Part shown: positions 10,758-23,609 of the stretch, one piece after another
Position numbering within the stretch: the first letter of the stretch is position 1
Layout: every line of letters starts with the position of its first letter
Source: Cepaea nemoralis
Lineage: Eukaryota > Mollusca > Gastropoda > Stylommatophora > Helicidae
Assembly: GCA_014155875.1 (NCBI GenBank)
Contig: JACEFZ010021772.1
Coordinates: 1-64,000, forward strand
DNA: 64,000 bases
Direction: 5' to 3'
Made by a program: the position numbers and the translations under genes
The notes under the pieces: model-generated
What the model was told of the DNA's origin: nothing
Databases searched by the model: none
The model's input: only the letters and a program-made list of their open reading frames with translations

Positions 10758-12830
10758 AATTGGCTTGTGCAGGTGGATCATTATCGCTTCTGCAAACTTT
10801 AACAAACGACTATTTTGTGTATGAAACAACACACGAAAAGCGCTGTCTCTATCAATGACATGACCGGTTTCCAAGACATGACGTGCAATGGACGACGCCG
10901 GAAGTTTATAATTGTGGTGTGTCACACTTCCCATGATCCCATCGCTTGTGTGTAGTTTCTTGTCAACCCAGTTTGGTATGTGTTCAAAAATCTTGGTGTG
11001 TAACTGCCTCTCTGTTCGGCCAATGGAGGTAGACTCGCACCTGCATGTGAATTGGTAAATACAATTAGATGTGGCGTACAGAGGGGTAGATTCTTTTCTT
11101 TGGGGTGGGAATAGGTGTGGTTTTGTACCTAATAACTGGAGTTGCAGCACAGAATGTTCGGCCAACTGCTGTAACGAGCCGGTCCTGTAGACGTTGCATT
11201 ACGTCATCCCCTCGAAAGGTTAGCTGTATAAATACCTTGAGCTTAGGGACCGTAGTCACGTCTGATTTTGGTTTCGGCTGTTGGCAGTGGCGCTTTATAA
11301 ATCCTGTGGAGTACCCATTCAGGTGTAAGACATTCTTCAGAGTTTCAATTTCTTCCGTCAGTGTATCCTGGGTGCATATCTTCCTAGCACGGTCAAACAG
11401 GGTCCTCACTAAGCCCCGTTTGTACTGGACAGGTGCGAAGCTGTGAAAATTTAAGTATTGGCCAGTCCATGTTTCTTTGCGGTACACCGATCTTTGAATT
11501 GTGCCGTCTGCTCTACGTCTCATTAGGATATCCAGGAACGGCAACGTTTCGTTGTGTTCATGTTCCATAGATAAAGAGATGTTTTTATGCGCCATGTTCA
11601 TTATGGCCTGGAACGATGTTGCTTGTAGCTCGTCTGTGGTGATAATTAATATATCGTCCACATAACGACGGTAGAAGACCAAGTTTTTAATGTCTGAGGA
11701 TCTCTTTTCTTCTAAATGTGCCATGAAGATGTCCGCTAGAATAGGACCAAGAGGACTCCCCATGGCCACTCCGTCAATTTGGCGCTATGACTTATTCAGA
11801 AAATTGAATTTTATATTGGCAGTACATAGTAATAGTAGCCTCTCCAGAATAGATGTTGGTATACCTAGTTTTAGTTGTTTGTCTCTGATGCGTTCACTTA
11901 TTATTTTCACTGTCTCATCTAATGGAACGTTGGTGAATAGGGAGGCTATATCCATGGATGCCATGTGTTTATTATTTATGTCCATAGTATCCAATAATTC
12001 CACCAGTTCGAATGTATCTCTAAGTATTTTTGGATCAAACGACTGTCGTACTGGCTTTAAAATTTCAGCTAGCCATCTCGCCATCCGGTGTTGTGCAGAG
12101 TTAACCATAGACAGGATCGGTCTTAGCGGGATTCCGGGCTTGTGAAGTTTGGGTAGACCGTACATTTGAGGAGTTTGGGAGCCACGTGGTGTGAGCATTT
12201 TTGCAGTGGCCTCACTGATAAGTCCCTCATTCACAAGTGACTGGATCTCTTTTCTCATTTTTGCATCCAGGTCCTCCGACTTGTTTACTGTTTGATCTAA
12301 CCTGAATTTAGATTCATCCGATAATATCACTTCCATTTTACTCTGATAGTCTGACATGTCCATCAATACTGCACCACTTCCTTTGTCTGGTTTCAGTAAT
12401 ACAAGCGTTTTGTTAGCCTTTAATGCTTTTAATGCAGTAAGGTGTTCATTGGTCAGCGGGCATGTCTGTTTAGAGGGTGATGTGCGATACTGGTGTTCTA
12501 AATCTACCAGTTTGGGCTTCAGCCACCCGACCGACTCAGCAGAAGTAGGTGACAACTTAGAGACTTGATCACACAACATTTCAAACTGTGCGACTCAATG
12601 CGGTTGATGTGTTTGGGCTTTATGCCGAATTTTAATCCATATGCAAGGGCCTCCGTTTCAATGTTGTTGAGTACGTACGACGATAAGTTCCTCACATACT
12701 TCTCTGGGTTGTCTAGTACTGACGTTGTTATCTTTTCAGTGCTCAGTGATTTGTTGAGGCGAGCATTCTCTGCGATTTTCACCTTGTACACTGTTTCTGT
12801 GCAGAATTTAGTGAACTGATATTACTGTGT
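10750..12830 (-). mobile_element. Penelope-like element with GIY-YIG endonuclease
   Basis: Minus-strand Penelope-like retroelement, nearly full length in coding terms. Reading from 12791 down there is an N-terminal region, then RT blocks with KPDKGSGAVL (about 12395), MYGLPKLHKPG (about 12145), IASLFTNVPLD (about 11940), QIDGVAMGSPLGP (about 11770) and the catalytic YVDDIL (about 11660). At 11060-10860 comes a GIY-YIG-type endonuclease with IYQFTCRC and IGRTERQLHTKI. It is inactive: a frameshift near 12560, an in-frame TAG at about 11783, and another frameshift near 11100 before the endonuclease. Penelope-like elements prime from DNA nicks or telomeres; the GIY-YIG domain marks the endonuclease-bearing class. 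Confidence 0.9.
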
Positions 12831-12900
12831 GACCATGTGTAATTTCAGCTTGAACGATGATTCTAATTATTTTACTCTACGTTATGTGACATCTGAAGTA

Positions 12901-12947
12901 AGTACCTGACGAGATGCAGCGAAATGTGCTAGGCAATAAATCGTACT
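12901..12947 (+). ncRNA. Hammerhead-ribozyme-like motif, copy 1
   Basis: Contains CTGACGA (12906-12912) and GAAA (12921-12924) in hammerhead order. Stem I would be AGTAC (12901-12905) with GTACT (12943-12947), five perfect pairs, and the cleavage site would follow ATC at 12942. Stem III is short: A12924-T12941 and T12925-A12940, plus a TGC/GCA hairpin. Stem II is weak, with only the G-C closing pair obvious, which is the main doubt. The motif is part of a dispersed repeat (about 12875-12990) with relatives at 44.6 and 45.7 kb. It lies about 70 bp from the Penelope-like element but on the other strand. Confidence 0.5.
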
Positions 12948-12984
12948 ATATATGGTTTGTGTCTTCGTTATTCAAATGTAGAAC

Positions 12985-15900
12985 GATAAACGTTGGTTAC
13001 AAAATGTCAGTAAGTAAAGAATAAGCACATTTTCTTTAAGATAACTTGTTATTCTTCAGATTACAATATCTGACTGCTGTATTCACTGCTTTATTTCTAA
13101 AGGAATAATAAAGAGATTCGTAAGTTAGTTCATTTAACTTTGATAACATTGTATGATTCACCTAAAGACTGATCATCGCAAGACAAGGACAGAGACATTA
13201 AAATTAGCAAATGGATGGTTAGGACGTTAAACGACAACGACAAATTAGAGAACATAAAACAAGAACTGGGAAGAGAAAAAATTAATATTTTAGGGATGTG
13301 AGAAACGAGATGGACAGGAGCAGGCATCAAGATAGATGAAGATGTTAAGGTTATTTATTCTGGAGGTGAAGATCGACAAAGGGGAGTGGCAATTATTTTG
13401 GACCGGAATACATCAAAATCTGTTCAAGGATATTGGGCCGTGTCGGACAGAGTTCTACTAGTTAAATTAAGTGGCAGACCTTTTAGCATAAATGTTATTC
13501 AAGTATATGTCCCAACAGGAGAATCCAGTGAAGATAGTGCAGAGGACTTTTATAATGACATAGAGTCTGCCTTAAAGAAATGTAAAAATTCAGAAATAAA
13601 CATCATAATAGGGGACATAACTGCAAAAGTAGGAAATCAAGGTGATACATACACAGTAGGAAACTATGGTTTAAGAGAGAGAAATGAAAGAGGATACAGA
13701 CTCGTAGAGTGGGCAAAAGAGCAGGATATGACTGTAGGAAACATCTGGTTTAAGCAACACCCTAGAAGATTATGGACATGGATGAGTCTTGATAACACGA
13801 TTAGAAACCAGACTGACAACATTCTAATTAGCAGAAGATTTAGAAACGCGTTAACTATAGCAAAAACAGTTCCCAGTGCTGACTGTTATAGCGACCACAG
13901 ATTACTTACATGAACATTGAGGATAAAGTTGAAGAAAGTCAAGTATATAACAGGAAACACTAAATATGGTTTGTGTATATTGAGTAATGACAAGGAAATA
14001 CAAAACAAATTCAGTACAGAACAGATTTGATATATTGTCTGATCTAGAGATCCTATTCCAGGATGTGGATGATCAATGGGAAATGTTGAAGAATTCAATC
14101 ACTTTAGCTGCAGAAACAACTATTCCAAAATTAAAGAAGGTGGGTCGTAAGAAATGGATGACTGAAGAAATTTTGCACCTAATGGAAACAAGAAGACTCA
14201 ACAAAAATAATTCTGCCAAATATGAAGAAATTCACAGACAAGTCAGACTATTATACAAGGAGGAAAATTGCTTAGAAATTGAAATATAACACAACAGTCA
14301 AAATACCAAATTAGTGCACAAAAGAATTCAGGAACTTACTAATAAAAGAACAACTACATCACAGGGCTGTCTAAAAACTAAATATGGCAAAATCATAATA
14401 GAAAAAGATCAGATTATATAAGTATGGACAGATTATGTGAAAAACCGTTATGGGGATAACAGAGAGGAACAGTATGATATTAGATTTAATAATGAAGGAC
14501 CGCCAATTTTGAAGATGGAGGTTCGAAATGTTCTTAAGCTATGAAAGCTGGCAATGCCCCCGGTGCAAATACCATCACAACAGAAATGATTAAAGCTTTA
14601 GAAGAATATGGACCAGATCAAGTCACCAAACTGATGAACATATTATATGATATTGGAGATATACCTTCTGAATTATGTAACTCTGTATTTATTGCAATCC
14701 CAAAGAAATCAGGAGCCTTGGAATGTGATCAACATAGAACAATTAGTAAAATGAGTCACATCACACAGATTTTGCTAAGAATTATCATGCAAAGAGTGAG
14801 GAAGAAATTACAACCTGACATAGGGGAATAACAATGTTGGTTTGTGGAAGGAAAGGGTACAGTAAATGCTGTGTATATGCTGCGAACAGTTATTGAACGT
14901 GCTATAGATGTAAACAAGGATATACATCTTTGCTTTATTGACTACACAAAGGCTTTTGATAGAGTTAGACATGTCAACATGGTGAATATGCTTGCAGATC
15001 TACAAATTGATGGGAAAGACATTCGACTTCTAAAAAACATATATTGGAAACAACAAGCTGCCATAAGGATTGATAATGAAGTGGGACAATATTAGCCAAT
15101 TAAGAGAGGTGTTAGGCAGAGATGTGTAATGTCTCCAGATCTTTTCTCCCTGTACAGTGAAATATTTTCAGAAATGTAGATGATATAAATGGAGTCAACA
15201 TTGGAGGACGAAACATCAATAACATTAGATATGCAGATGATACAGTAATGATTGCAGACAATGCGCAGGATCTGCAACAATTAGTAGATGCGGTTGTTGT
15301 ACACAGTGAGCAACTGGGGGTAGAATTAAATTTTAAAAAGACACAGGCTACGGTCGTCACTAGGAAGAACGAAGTACCACAATGTAATATACAAGTAAAT
15401 GGGAATATTCTTCAACAAGTGAATCGGTACAATTATCTCGGAACAGTCATAACATCTGATGGGAGATGCCTTGAAGAGATTAGAACAAGAATCGCGATGG
15501 CGAAAGTAGCCTTTAGCAAGATGAAAAACATTCTGACCAATAAAAAGATGTCAATTGAAACAAGAAAAAAGAGTGTTGAGGGGATACATAGAGCCTGTTC
15601 TTTTGTATGGATGTGAAACATGGACAATGTGCAGTCAAGCTGAAAAACATCTGATGGCTGCAGAAATGTGGTTTCTGAGGAAAATGCTAAGAATACCATG
15701 GACAGATAGAAACACCAATGAATAAGTACTACATGAGACAAATGAAAATCGTAAATTGATTACAGAAATTAGACGTAGACAGTCACAATTTTTTGGACAT
15801 GTTATCAAAAGAAATGGATTAGAGAACTTAGTGACTACTGGCAAGATCGAAGGGAATAGACCAAGGGGAAGACCGAGAGGAAATACCTGGATGGCTTGGC

Positions 15901-16016
15901 CACATGGCATGGACGAGACAGGAACACTGAGCTGATCCACGACACTGGTGACCGAGTGAAAAGACAAGTAATTACCGCCCACGCTTTCCGGCATGGCATA
16001 TGATTGATTGATTGAT
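12985..16016 (+). mobile_element. RTE-clade LINE, longest copy
   Basis: Non-LTR retrotransposon with endonuclease and RT but no RNase H. An untranslated start at 12985-13200 is shared with 31.4 kb. The endonuclease runs about 13208-13913 (WMVRTLN, ETRW, QVYVPT, GDITAKVG, SDHRLL), a linker 13990-14290, and RT 14540-15600 with YTKAFDRVRHVN (about 14941), RYADDT (about 15226) and NYLGTVITSDG (about 15430). The C-terminal block runs to about 15990 (YGCETWT, FFGHVIKR, GKIEGNRPRGRP). The 3' end is GGCATGGCATATGATTGATTGATT. Stops and frameshifts at 13300, 13911, 14289, 14400, 14540, 14830, 15093 and beyond make it inactive. The family resembles the BovB/craniofacial-development-protein-2 group. Confidence 0.9.
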
Positions 16017-16040
16017 ATCTCCAGTATCATATAATATGTT

Positions 16041-17360
16041 GGTGTTCGTGTGTGATTAAGACCATAGTCTACTCTTGCAAAAGATTAGTACTGAAGACGG
16101 AGGCAGCCAGCCAGGAGGCGCACCACAGAAATCAGGCTGCCACGCAATAACGCTGTTGAATTATGTCGACAACTGCTACATGTTATGGTGCTCGCCCTGC
16201 TCTAGACCTCCAGGCAGGTGCAGTGCCGGGCCTTATGCCTCGTAAGGGTCTAACCACAACTAATGGAGGTCCTTCTCAGATGTCCTGCGGTGCCAGAGGC
16301 CCTAACAATAGAACGTCTAGCCGTACCAAACAATGGCTTAAAATAATGCACTGGAATGCAGAGGGTATCAACAAAAGAAGAATAGAACTAGAAAACATCT
16401 TGGCCAAAGAAAATGTAAGTGTATGTTGCTTGCAAGAAACTCACCTGAACGAAAATATAGCCTTCAAAAGGACGAAAGGACAGGCGAAAGGGTGAGATAC
16501 TGACTCTTGTCAAAAACAACATTCCTGCTTCCGAAATTGAAGTTTACATGGAAGGGGCTGAGTATCAGGCACTTAAACTTAAGACAGACAATACAGACCT
16601 TCACCTGATCAATTACTACTGTCCAAATGACCGCCCACAGGCACTGGACACACTACCATTAAAAGGAAAATGATTGTGTGTGGCGACTTCAACAGCCATT
16701 CGCAGAGCTGGGGCTATGATCACATAGACCAGAGAGGAGAGAGATTGGAAGATTGGCAGGATGAGAATAGATTCATCCTGATTAACAAGGCGTCTGACCC
16801 ACATACCTTCTACTCGAGATCATGGCACACTACAACTACACCTTACCTGGCGTTTCATTCACCAGACCTGGAGTGGAACATTACACGAACTGTTGGGAAA
16901 CAACTTGGTGGCAGTGACCATCGGCCAGTCTTTCTAACTGTAGAAAATGAGCCTGTAAGTGAAAGCAGCACCCTCTCGAGGTGGAACTACAAGAAAGCAG
17001 ACTGGGCAATGTACAAGAATCGCACCAGCATGCTGGTTAGAAACCGGAACACTGAGAAGGACATAAATAAAGTAGGTGAAGAGTTTGGGAAATGCATACT
17101 ACAGGCAGCGCGAGAAACAATACCAAGAGGAGCCCGTAAACATTATAAACCCTACTGGAGTAGAGAACTGGAACAGTTGCATAATGGTGTGGATGTATGT
17201 AGAAAGCAAGCAGAGGCCACACCTAGCCAAGAGCACCACAATAAATATCAGCAAGCAAAAGCCAAATTTCAAAGGGCCCAGCTGCGGGCTAGACGGAAAA
17301 GCTGGCAGGACAAAACAGAGTCACTGAACTTTGAAAGAGACACAAGGAAGTTATGGAAGC
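16041..17360 (+). mobile_element. RNase H LINE (I-group/Ingi-like), segment 1: endonuclease
   Basis: First third of a single-ORF non-LTR retrotransposon. A short N-terminal leader starts with ATG at 16163. The endonuclease follows, with LKIMHWNAEGI (about 16338), CCLQETHL (about 16423), IVCGDFNSHSQSWGY (about 16673) and GGSDHRPV (about 16909). A frameshift with a small deletion lies near 16490, and another change lies near 16670. No separate ORF1 is seen upstream. It starts just after a 12-bp duplication ATATAATRTGTT (16029-16040), repeated after the 3' tail at 31219-31230. It is cut at 17360 by a solo LTR flanked by GAAGC. Confidence 0.85.
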
Positions 17361-19203
17361 TGTCGTGTCTACTTTAAAGTGTCGTCCCTGGAGTGAGGGG
17401 AGTCAACACCCACATTATAATTTTTTTTCCCCTATCAATATCCTGGAGAATCCACCAGCTTCCGTCCAACACACTCCTTCAGTTCATGGACACCTTTTCC
17501 TCTCTCTATCTCTGTCGTACTATGCCCCCTATCATTCTTCCCCACGCAACATTTTCAACAACTCTTGCTTCTAAAAATTAATAAAGATTAATTTATTAAA
17601 AGAAAAAGTGTAATGTACGTGAGACGTGTATGCGAAGAAAATGTGTGATGTGTTCTATAATGTGTGTAGGATCGGACCCTCAGATAATAGCATAGTCAGT
17701 TCATCCTTGCAAGGACACACCACAGCACGTTAAGTCAGAACAAGTCCATCTCACCCAGTGCTGTATCTCTCCTGCCGGACACCGACTGTCATCTGTAGCT
17801 ACCTGGTAATCCATCTTCCTGATCATCCGAAATAGATACTGTTTGTAATTTACAGCTGATCAAGGACCGGTTGCACACTACACATTATAAGTTCCTATCG
17901 TTCCTAAAAAATGTACGAATCCTTTGTTGTGTGTACTTAGGTATCACTGTTATTGTTAATATACTTGATCCTAACTAGTGTCTATAAAGTCTCAAGTATA
18001 ATGTCTTTTGTAATATTTCACTGGAATCTATCACACCATGTGACTTACATTTTAATGTTCTCGTTCCTTTAACAATGTTTGTATGATGTGTGACATATCA
18101 ACAATCATCACCCATCCTAGGTGAACCTTAACACACAGGAATCGTTATATTGGTTGGCTCTTCTGAGCCATGTTATGGTGAACCCTCCTGATTATGAGTC
18201 CAGCGTAAACATAATACCATCTTTCTTCTCGGACGTTATTCATTTTCCGTAAGAAACATTTGAGTGTCCAACTGGTGTTCTTTCTAATTGGAGTTGAACT
18301 TTTTTCAAAACCAGTGTTGAGCTTCCTCGTAACTGGCAGGGAACCTGTTAGAGAAACAACACATCTGGTGATAGCACTAGTCACTGATCCTACCGGCTGA
18401 GTGTAAGCCTATTGCCTTGCTCTGTTATTTTTCAGCTAACTAAACTCTGTCATAGAGCATATTAGCTCCTCACATAGGTCCGAATCAAGCTATGACAAGG
18501 AAAGACCCATAAACAGAGTGCACAACTTCAGTGGGAAAACCACTGAAAGATCCCCCCCCCCATTGGACACCCTCCCCATCTCCCAACCCATCTTAAATCT
18601 CTCCAAATATCACCCCGCTATCCTATTCATCCTAGCAGAGCCAACAATCACTTCACTACTCTAACTAGTTTCATCCATGCTACTGCCTAAATTAATTAGG
18701 ACTAATTATACAATATGAACTACCTTAGGCAACACCGCAGTTCTATCAAATCACATCTACATTTGCCATGACAGGCACGTGTAAAATTAAATTCACTTAA
18801 TTCGCACACGGTAGACATTATTCCAATCCATAACTGCAGTGCCAAAGCACGTCCGCCTAAATCAACTGTTTGAGTTACACTGTCTCCCCCAATCATGTTT
18901 TTTTTTCAAACAGCCTTGAATTGTTCACGTGACGTTGTTGATGTCCTGCAGGTGTCCCAATGTTCCCAATAACAAGCCCACACTTTCTGTCATGTGGTGA
19001 CAAGCAAAGCCGCCATTTCGTTTGATGTCGGGAAATTCTAAATGACAGACGGGACTGTTTTATCTCCCGAGCCGGGCACTTCTGCTTGGATCCGACCTGT
19101 TTTTACTGTATTGTTAAAAAACAATTGGGGCCCTGCAAACATGCCGTTAATCAGATTGCCTGTATTATCCTCAACTGGTTAATCCACGGTGATTTTCATG
19201 ACA
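17361..19203 (-). mobile_element. Reversed solo LTR of the Gmr1-like family
   Basis: An 1843-bp block that begins TGTCGTGTCT and ends TTTTCATGACA. It is the diverged reverse complement of the LTR at 19537-21622: for example 18381-18420 pairs with 20655-20700, and 17380-17580 with 21400-21610. It is flanked by GAAGC at 17356-17360 and 19204-19208. With no internal region, it is the product of LTR-LTR recombination. Its larger divergence and shorter length show it is older than the complete element nearby. Confidence 0.9.
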
Positions 19204-19536
19204 GAAGCTAATAAAACAGCTTAACAATGAGGGCACAGGGAGAAACTCAAAAATTGCACTACATAAGGACGGAAACATCTTAACAGGAAAGCAAGCAGCT
19301 GACCATTTTGCGGACTCATTCGCACAAGATGACAATATCTAAATTAGTCCAGAGAAACAACAAGAGATTCGAGAGAAATGGCAACATACAGGACAGAAGG
19401 AAATAGTACATGAGGTTCTGGAGGCACCCATCACAATCAGCGAACTGGAGCTAGCAATATCAAAACTTAAAATGAGACAGTCACCAGGAGCTGATGGTAT
19501 CTCCAATGAAATGATCAGGAACTTAGTATCAGAGGC
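19204..19536 (+). mobile_element. RNase H LINE, segment 2: start of RT
   Basis: Continues segment 1 after removal of the solo LTR: RKLWKL joins to IKQLNNEGTG. Includes ADHFADSFAQ (about 19292) and the RT entry motif SPGADGISNEMI (about 19482). A stop (TAA) occurs near 19340. It is cut at 19536 by the complete LTR element, with GAGGC at 19532-19536 duplicated at 28902-28906. Confidence 0.9.
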
Positions 19537-21622
19537 TGTCACAAAATAAAACCGTGTGTTTAACCGGTTGATTATTATAGAGGATTTTCTGATTAAGCGG
19601 ACGATCTGCCAGCGACAACTATTTTTACTAACTGGAAAAAACAAAGCGGATGTCAAAATCCCAGGACAATATTTGTAGCTGCACGTGTACATCTCTAACG
19701 GATTTGACACATTTGGTGGTGATGGAGACAGATCCCGGCAGCGCCGTTGCAGTTTGTCAACATTTGAATACAAATGGAAGCAGTGGGGTCAGCCCATATA
19801 CACATTTGGTGGTGAGTGAGGAGGAAGTGAGTGCGCTGAATCATATATCACTTTGACAAGTCATAAACATATCAGAGGGAAAACGGAAGTACTTAGCACG
19901 GAAGTAACAGTACATATGTCAATTCTGGGTTTCCGGAACATCGAGTAGATTGACGGGGTTATTTGCAACTGTTGTTGGGGGTATACAGGAACTCGCTGCT
20001 TGTTTTGGGAATCTAAAGCAGTGATGACAGATCTAACATTAATGGAGCCAGGGAGGATGGATCCCTGACGGGGGATGATCTGCCACTGTGCCACCTGTGT
20101 GGGGCATAAAGGATAACGTCACGTGGTCAACTTTGGTAGTTTGCCATATAAACCCGAGTTGGGACCAACTAGGGGGACTTGAAAATGCTCTAGTCGGAGT
20201 GCCAGGGCACTGCAGTGCTTAGTGGAAATAATATCTACCGTGTGTTAATTAGTGACTTAATTTTACACGTGCCTATAATGGCAGATGTAGATATGATTGA
20301 TAGGACTGCAGTAGTGCCATTTAAGGTATAACCTATTATAATATTAGTTCTAATTAATATAGACTGTGGCCTTGTTAAACTATAGTGTGATGATTAGCAC
20401 TGTTAGTGGAAACTAGTTAGAGTAGAATAGTGATATTAACTCTGCTAGTTAAGAATAGATTAGTGAAGTGTTGATAAGCTTTACTAGTTGAGAATTGAGT
20501 AATGAGGGATAATTGGGATCTTCCCGTAGGTGTCCCTGGTGGGCGGGGTTCCGCATTCTGTTTGCTGATTTTTTCTTTGTCATAGCCTGATTCGGCTCTA
20601 GGTGGGTAGCTAATCTGCTCTGTGACTAAGTCTAGTTAGCTAAAGATCATTAAGCAAGGTGATAGGCTTACACTCAGCCGAAAGGATCAGTGACTAGTAC
20701 TATCACCAGATGTGTTGTTTCTATCCTAGGTTCCCTACCAGATCCAAGGAAACTCAACAAGTTTTTGGGAAAGAATCCAATCCCATTCGGAAGAACACCA
20801 GTTCAACAATCAATAAAGTTGCATACAGAACGTAACTAAAGCTAGGAGGAAGTTGATTCACCAAAGATAGTGATGATTACTGATGCACCACACAGCATCA
20901 GACAGTAGTAACTAAATGAGAACAGTCTAATAGTTACCTAGTGTTATATAATCTCGTGTAATAGAACACAAGACATTATACGTGAGGCTAGATAGACACG
21001 AGTGAGGATCAATCACATTAACAATTAACATTAATGACTGTGTACACACTACAAAGGACTTGTGCAGTTTTTTTTAAGGAACGATAGGAACGGACATTGT
21101 GTAGGGTGCAACCGGTCCATGATTAACTGTTAATACCACCGGTGTCTATTTCGGATGATCATGAAATTGGATTACCAGAGGTCTACAGAGGCAAAGCAGT
21201 ATCCGGCAAGATGGTTTCGGCACTGGGTGAGCTGTACATGTTCTGACGTAACGTGCTGTGGTCTATCCTTGCTGGGATCAGCTGACTGGGTTGTTGTCTG
21301 AGAGTCCGATTCTACACACTTTATAGAACACGTCACACATTTTCTTCACATTCACGTCTCATATACGTTACACTTTTATTTTAATAAATTAATCTTTATT
21401 AATTTTTAGAAGCAAGAGTTGTTGAGTATGTTGCGTTGGGAAGTATGAGAAGGGGGCATAGTACGACAGTGAGAGAGTGATAGGAAAAGGTGTCCATAGG
21501 CTGATGGAGTGTGTTGGACGGAAGCTGGTGGATTCTCCAGAATATTGAGAGGGAAAAAATATTATAATGTGGGTGTCGGCTCTCTTCACTCCAGGGACGA
21601 CACTGTAAAGGAGGACACGACA
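19537..21622 (+). repeat. 5' LTR of Gmr1-like element 1
   Basis: Starts TGTCACAAAATAAAACC and ends GGACACGACA. At about 2.09 kb it is long for this superfamily. It is nearly identical to 26815-28901. Differences seen: T for G near 19746, one G fewer in the run near 20102, G for A near 20620, C for A near 21232, and T for A near 21351. An AT-rich stretch with AATAAA-like sequence lies near 21382. No open frame in it looks coding. Confidence 0.95.
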
Positions 21623-21626
21623 TTAT

Positions 21627-21644
21627 TGGGGGCTCGTCCGGGAT
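21627..21644 (+). promoter_or_regulatory. Primer binding site, tRNA-Pro type
   Basis: TGGGGGCTCGTCCGGGAT lies four bases after the 5' LTR. This 18-mer is complementary to the 3' end of animal tRNA-Pro and is the sequence used by many gammaretroviruses. It marks where minus-strand DNA synthesis would start. Confidence 0.9.
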
Positions 21645-21910
21645 CTTTGGACAGCGGGATCTCTCGTAAACGTGATCTTTGGACAGCGGGATCTCTCGTA
21701 AACGTGATCTTTGGACAGCGGGATCTCTCGTAAACGTGATCTTTGGACAGCGGGATCTCTCGTAAACGGAATCTTTGGACAGAGGGATCTCTCGTAAACG
21801 TGATCTTTGGACAGCGGGATCTCTCGTAAACGGGATCTTTGGACAGCGAGATCTCCTGCAAGCAGGAACCTTTGACAGTGGGATCTTCTGACAACGGGGT
21901 CTTTTGACAC
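21641..21910 (+). repeat. 32-bp tandem repeat in the element leader
   Basis: About seven to eight copies of a 32-bp unit of the form GATCTTTGGACAGCGGGATC plus TCTCGTAAACGT, the last ones degenerate. The array begins inside the primer site's final GGGAT, so each unit carries a partial copy of that edge. Short open frames on the minus strand across it are artefacts. Confidence 0.9.
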
Positions 21911-22163
21911 GGGATCCTTAGTTATAAGAGGGAGATATCATTTTGGAGAATCCAGCTAGAGTGAATGTGGATAGGAGTTAGGACAAATATCTTACCTGTT
22001 CACACTTCACACGTCTGCATAGGTCTGTGGTCCTGATTCTACTCTTGTCACTGCGTGAATGTGCTGTGTGTAGTAATATCTAGATTTATAGTACTTGTTC
22101 ATATATCTGTATAGTAATTTGCAGTTATATTGTACTAGACCTGCTAGCTGACCTCTCTGTATA

Positions 22164-23600
22164 ATGGCCACCCCTAAACTTAGCACAGCAGAATTAAAGG
22201 CAAAGGGGGAAGAAATGGGATTGGCGGGTTCTGCTCTAACGGATTACATACAGGAAGTGGAGAAAGAGTATCGTCAAGCTGAACGGGAAGATCGAAAGGC
22301 CGAGCTGGAATTGAGAAGGATGGAGTTGGAACAAGCAGCTAGGAAATTGGAAGCTGAGCAAGCAGCTAGGAAATTGGAAGCTGAGCAAGCAGCTAGGAAA
22401 TTTGAAGCTGAGCAAGCAGCTAGGAAATTAGAAGCTGAACAGGAAGCACAGAAAAGGGAGCACGAGTACCGGATGAGGGAACTCGAGTGGAAGAGTCAAT
22501 CTAAGGGAGAGACTGAGGGAGCAGTTGGAGGTTCCTCCATCCCAGGCTCAACACCAGTAGGTGGACATGGGTACCATGCTATGAAGTTTCCTTTAGCGGT
22601 CTACGAGGAGGACAAAGAGAAGATTGACCAGTACCTTCAACGCTTCGAGGCTATGTCAGTTGCTATGGGTCTGGAGCGTAACAAATGGAATCTTAAGCTA
22701 TCCCAGGGATTACGCGGGACCGGATACGAGGTTTATACTCGCCTGCCACCAGGACATGAGAACAATTATGACGAGTTAAAGACGGCTCTGCTGAAACGAT
22801 TCGAGGTTACGTCACATACCTACCAGGAAAAAATTTCGAGCAGCGAAACGAGAACCAGGAGAGTTGTTTGCCGCCTACAGTTTGCGTCTTAAATCTTATC
22901 TCCATAAGTGGATGGATTTGGCTGGGTTCGCACATGACTATGAGAGTCTGGAAGAGCTCATGGTGGTCGACCAGCTGAAGAAGCAAATGTCTAAACCTCT
23001 CAGGACGTTCCTGGGAGAACAAGGAGCGGAACGTATTGACCTCGTGACTAAATTAGCAGAACGGTTCGTCGAGGTACATGGGGAGGCAGGGGAAAACCTT
23101 TCCACCAACACCAAAAGTCAAGAGAAACATGACAAGAAGAAAGCCAAAAACTCAGGAACCAAAAAGTGGGAACCTTATGTGCAAAAATCAGAGGATAGTT
23201 CAGAGAAGAAGAAGGAGGGAAGCAAGAGCACTTCAAGCTCTACACCTAAACGACTGTGGTCGGAGAAGTGGTGTTCAATTTGTAAGTCACCCTCTCACAA
23301 TACGAGGGACTGCAAATCGAAGGCTAAGAACCCTCACTTTGCAGCATGTCAAGTGACTTCCAAGGAGGTTGTCACGGAAAATGCCAAGGTCAACAAGGAA
23401 GCTCGCCACCAGGAGAGCTCACTCAAGTCCGACAATAGAAAATCTAGGACAGGGAAATGGTGCAACCAATGCAAGTCAAACACGCACAATGCTATTGACT
23501 GCAGGGGAAAGTCAGGAGACACTCAATTCGTCGTGTGCTCAGGAAAACCTAAGGTGGAGCCCACCGAACAGGTCGAGGCCGAGGAAGAGACTCCAGACCA
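22164..23600 (+). pseudogene. gag: gag of Gmr1-like element 1
   Basis: Structural capsid/nucleocapsid polyprotein of the retrotransposon. ATG at 22164 opens a charged N-terminus with a coiled-coil of four near-perfect copies of a QAARKLEAE unit (about residues 53-90). Next is a capsid-like domain (KFPLAVYEEDKEKIDQYLQRF, then a YSLRLKSYLHKW block). Two CCHC zinc knuckles follow, CSICKSPSHNTRDC (about 23275) and CNQCKSNTHNAIDC (about 23461). One extra A in the A-run near 22832 shifts the frame mid-domain; reading on in the next frame restores the family sequence. Such a run could also be a sequencing error. Confidence 0.85.
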
Positions 23601-23609
23601 GGAAAAACC

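Noticed and set aside
11105..12145. Plus-strand frames of 113-151 codons
   Set aside because: Antisense shadows of the Penelope-like RT.
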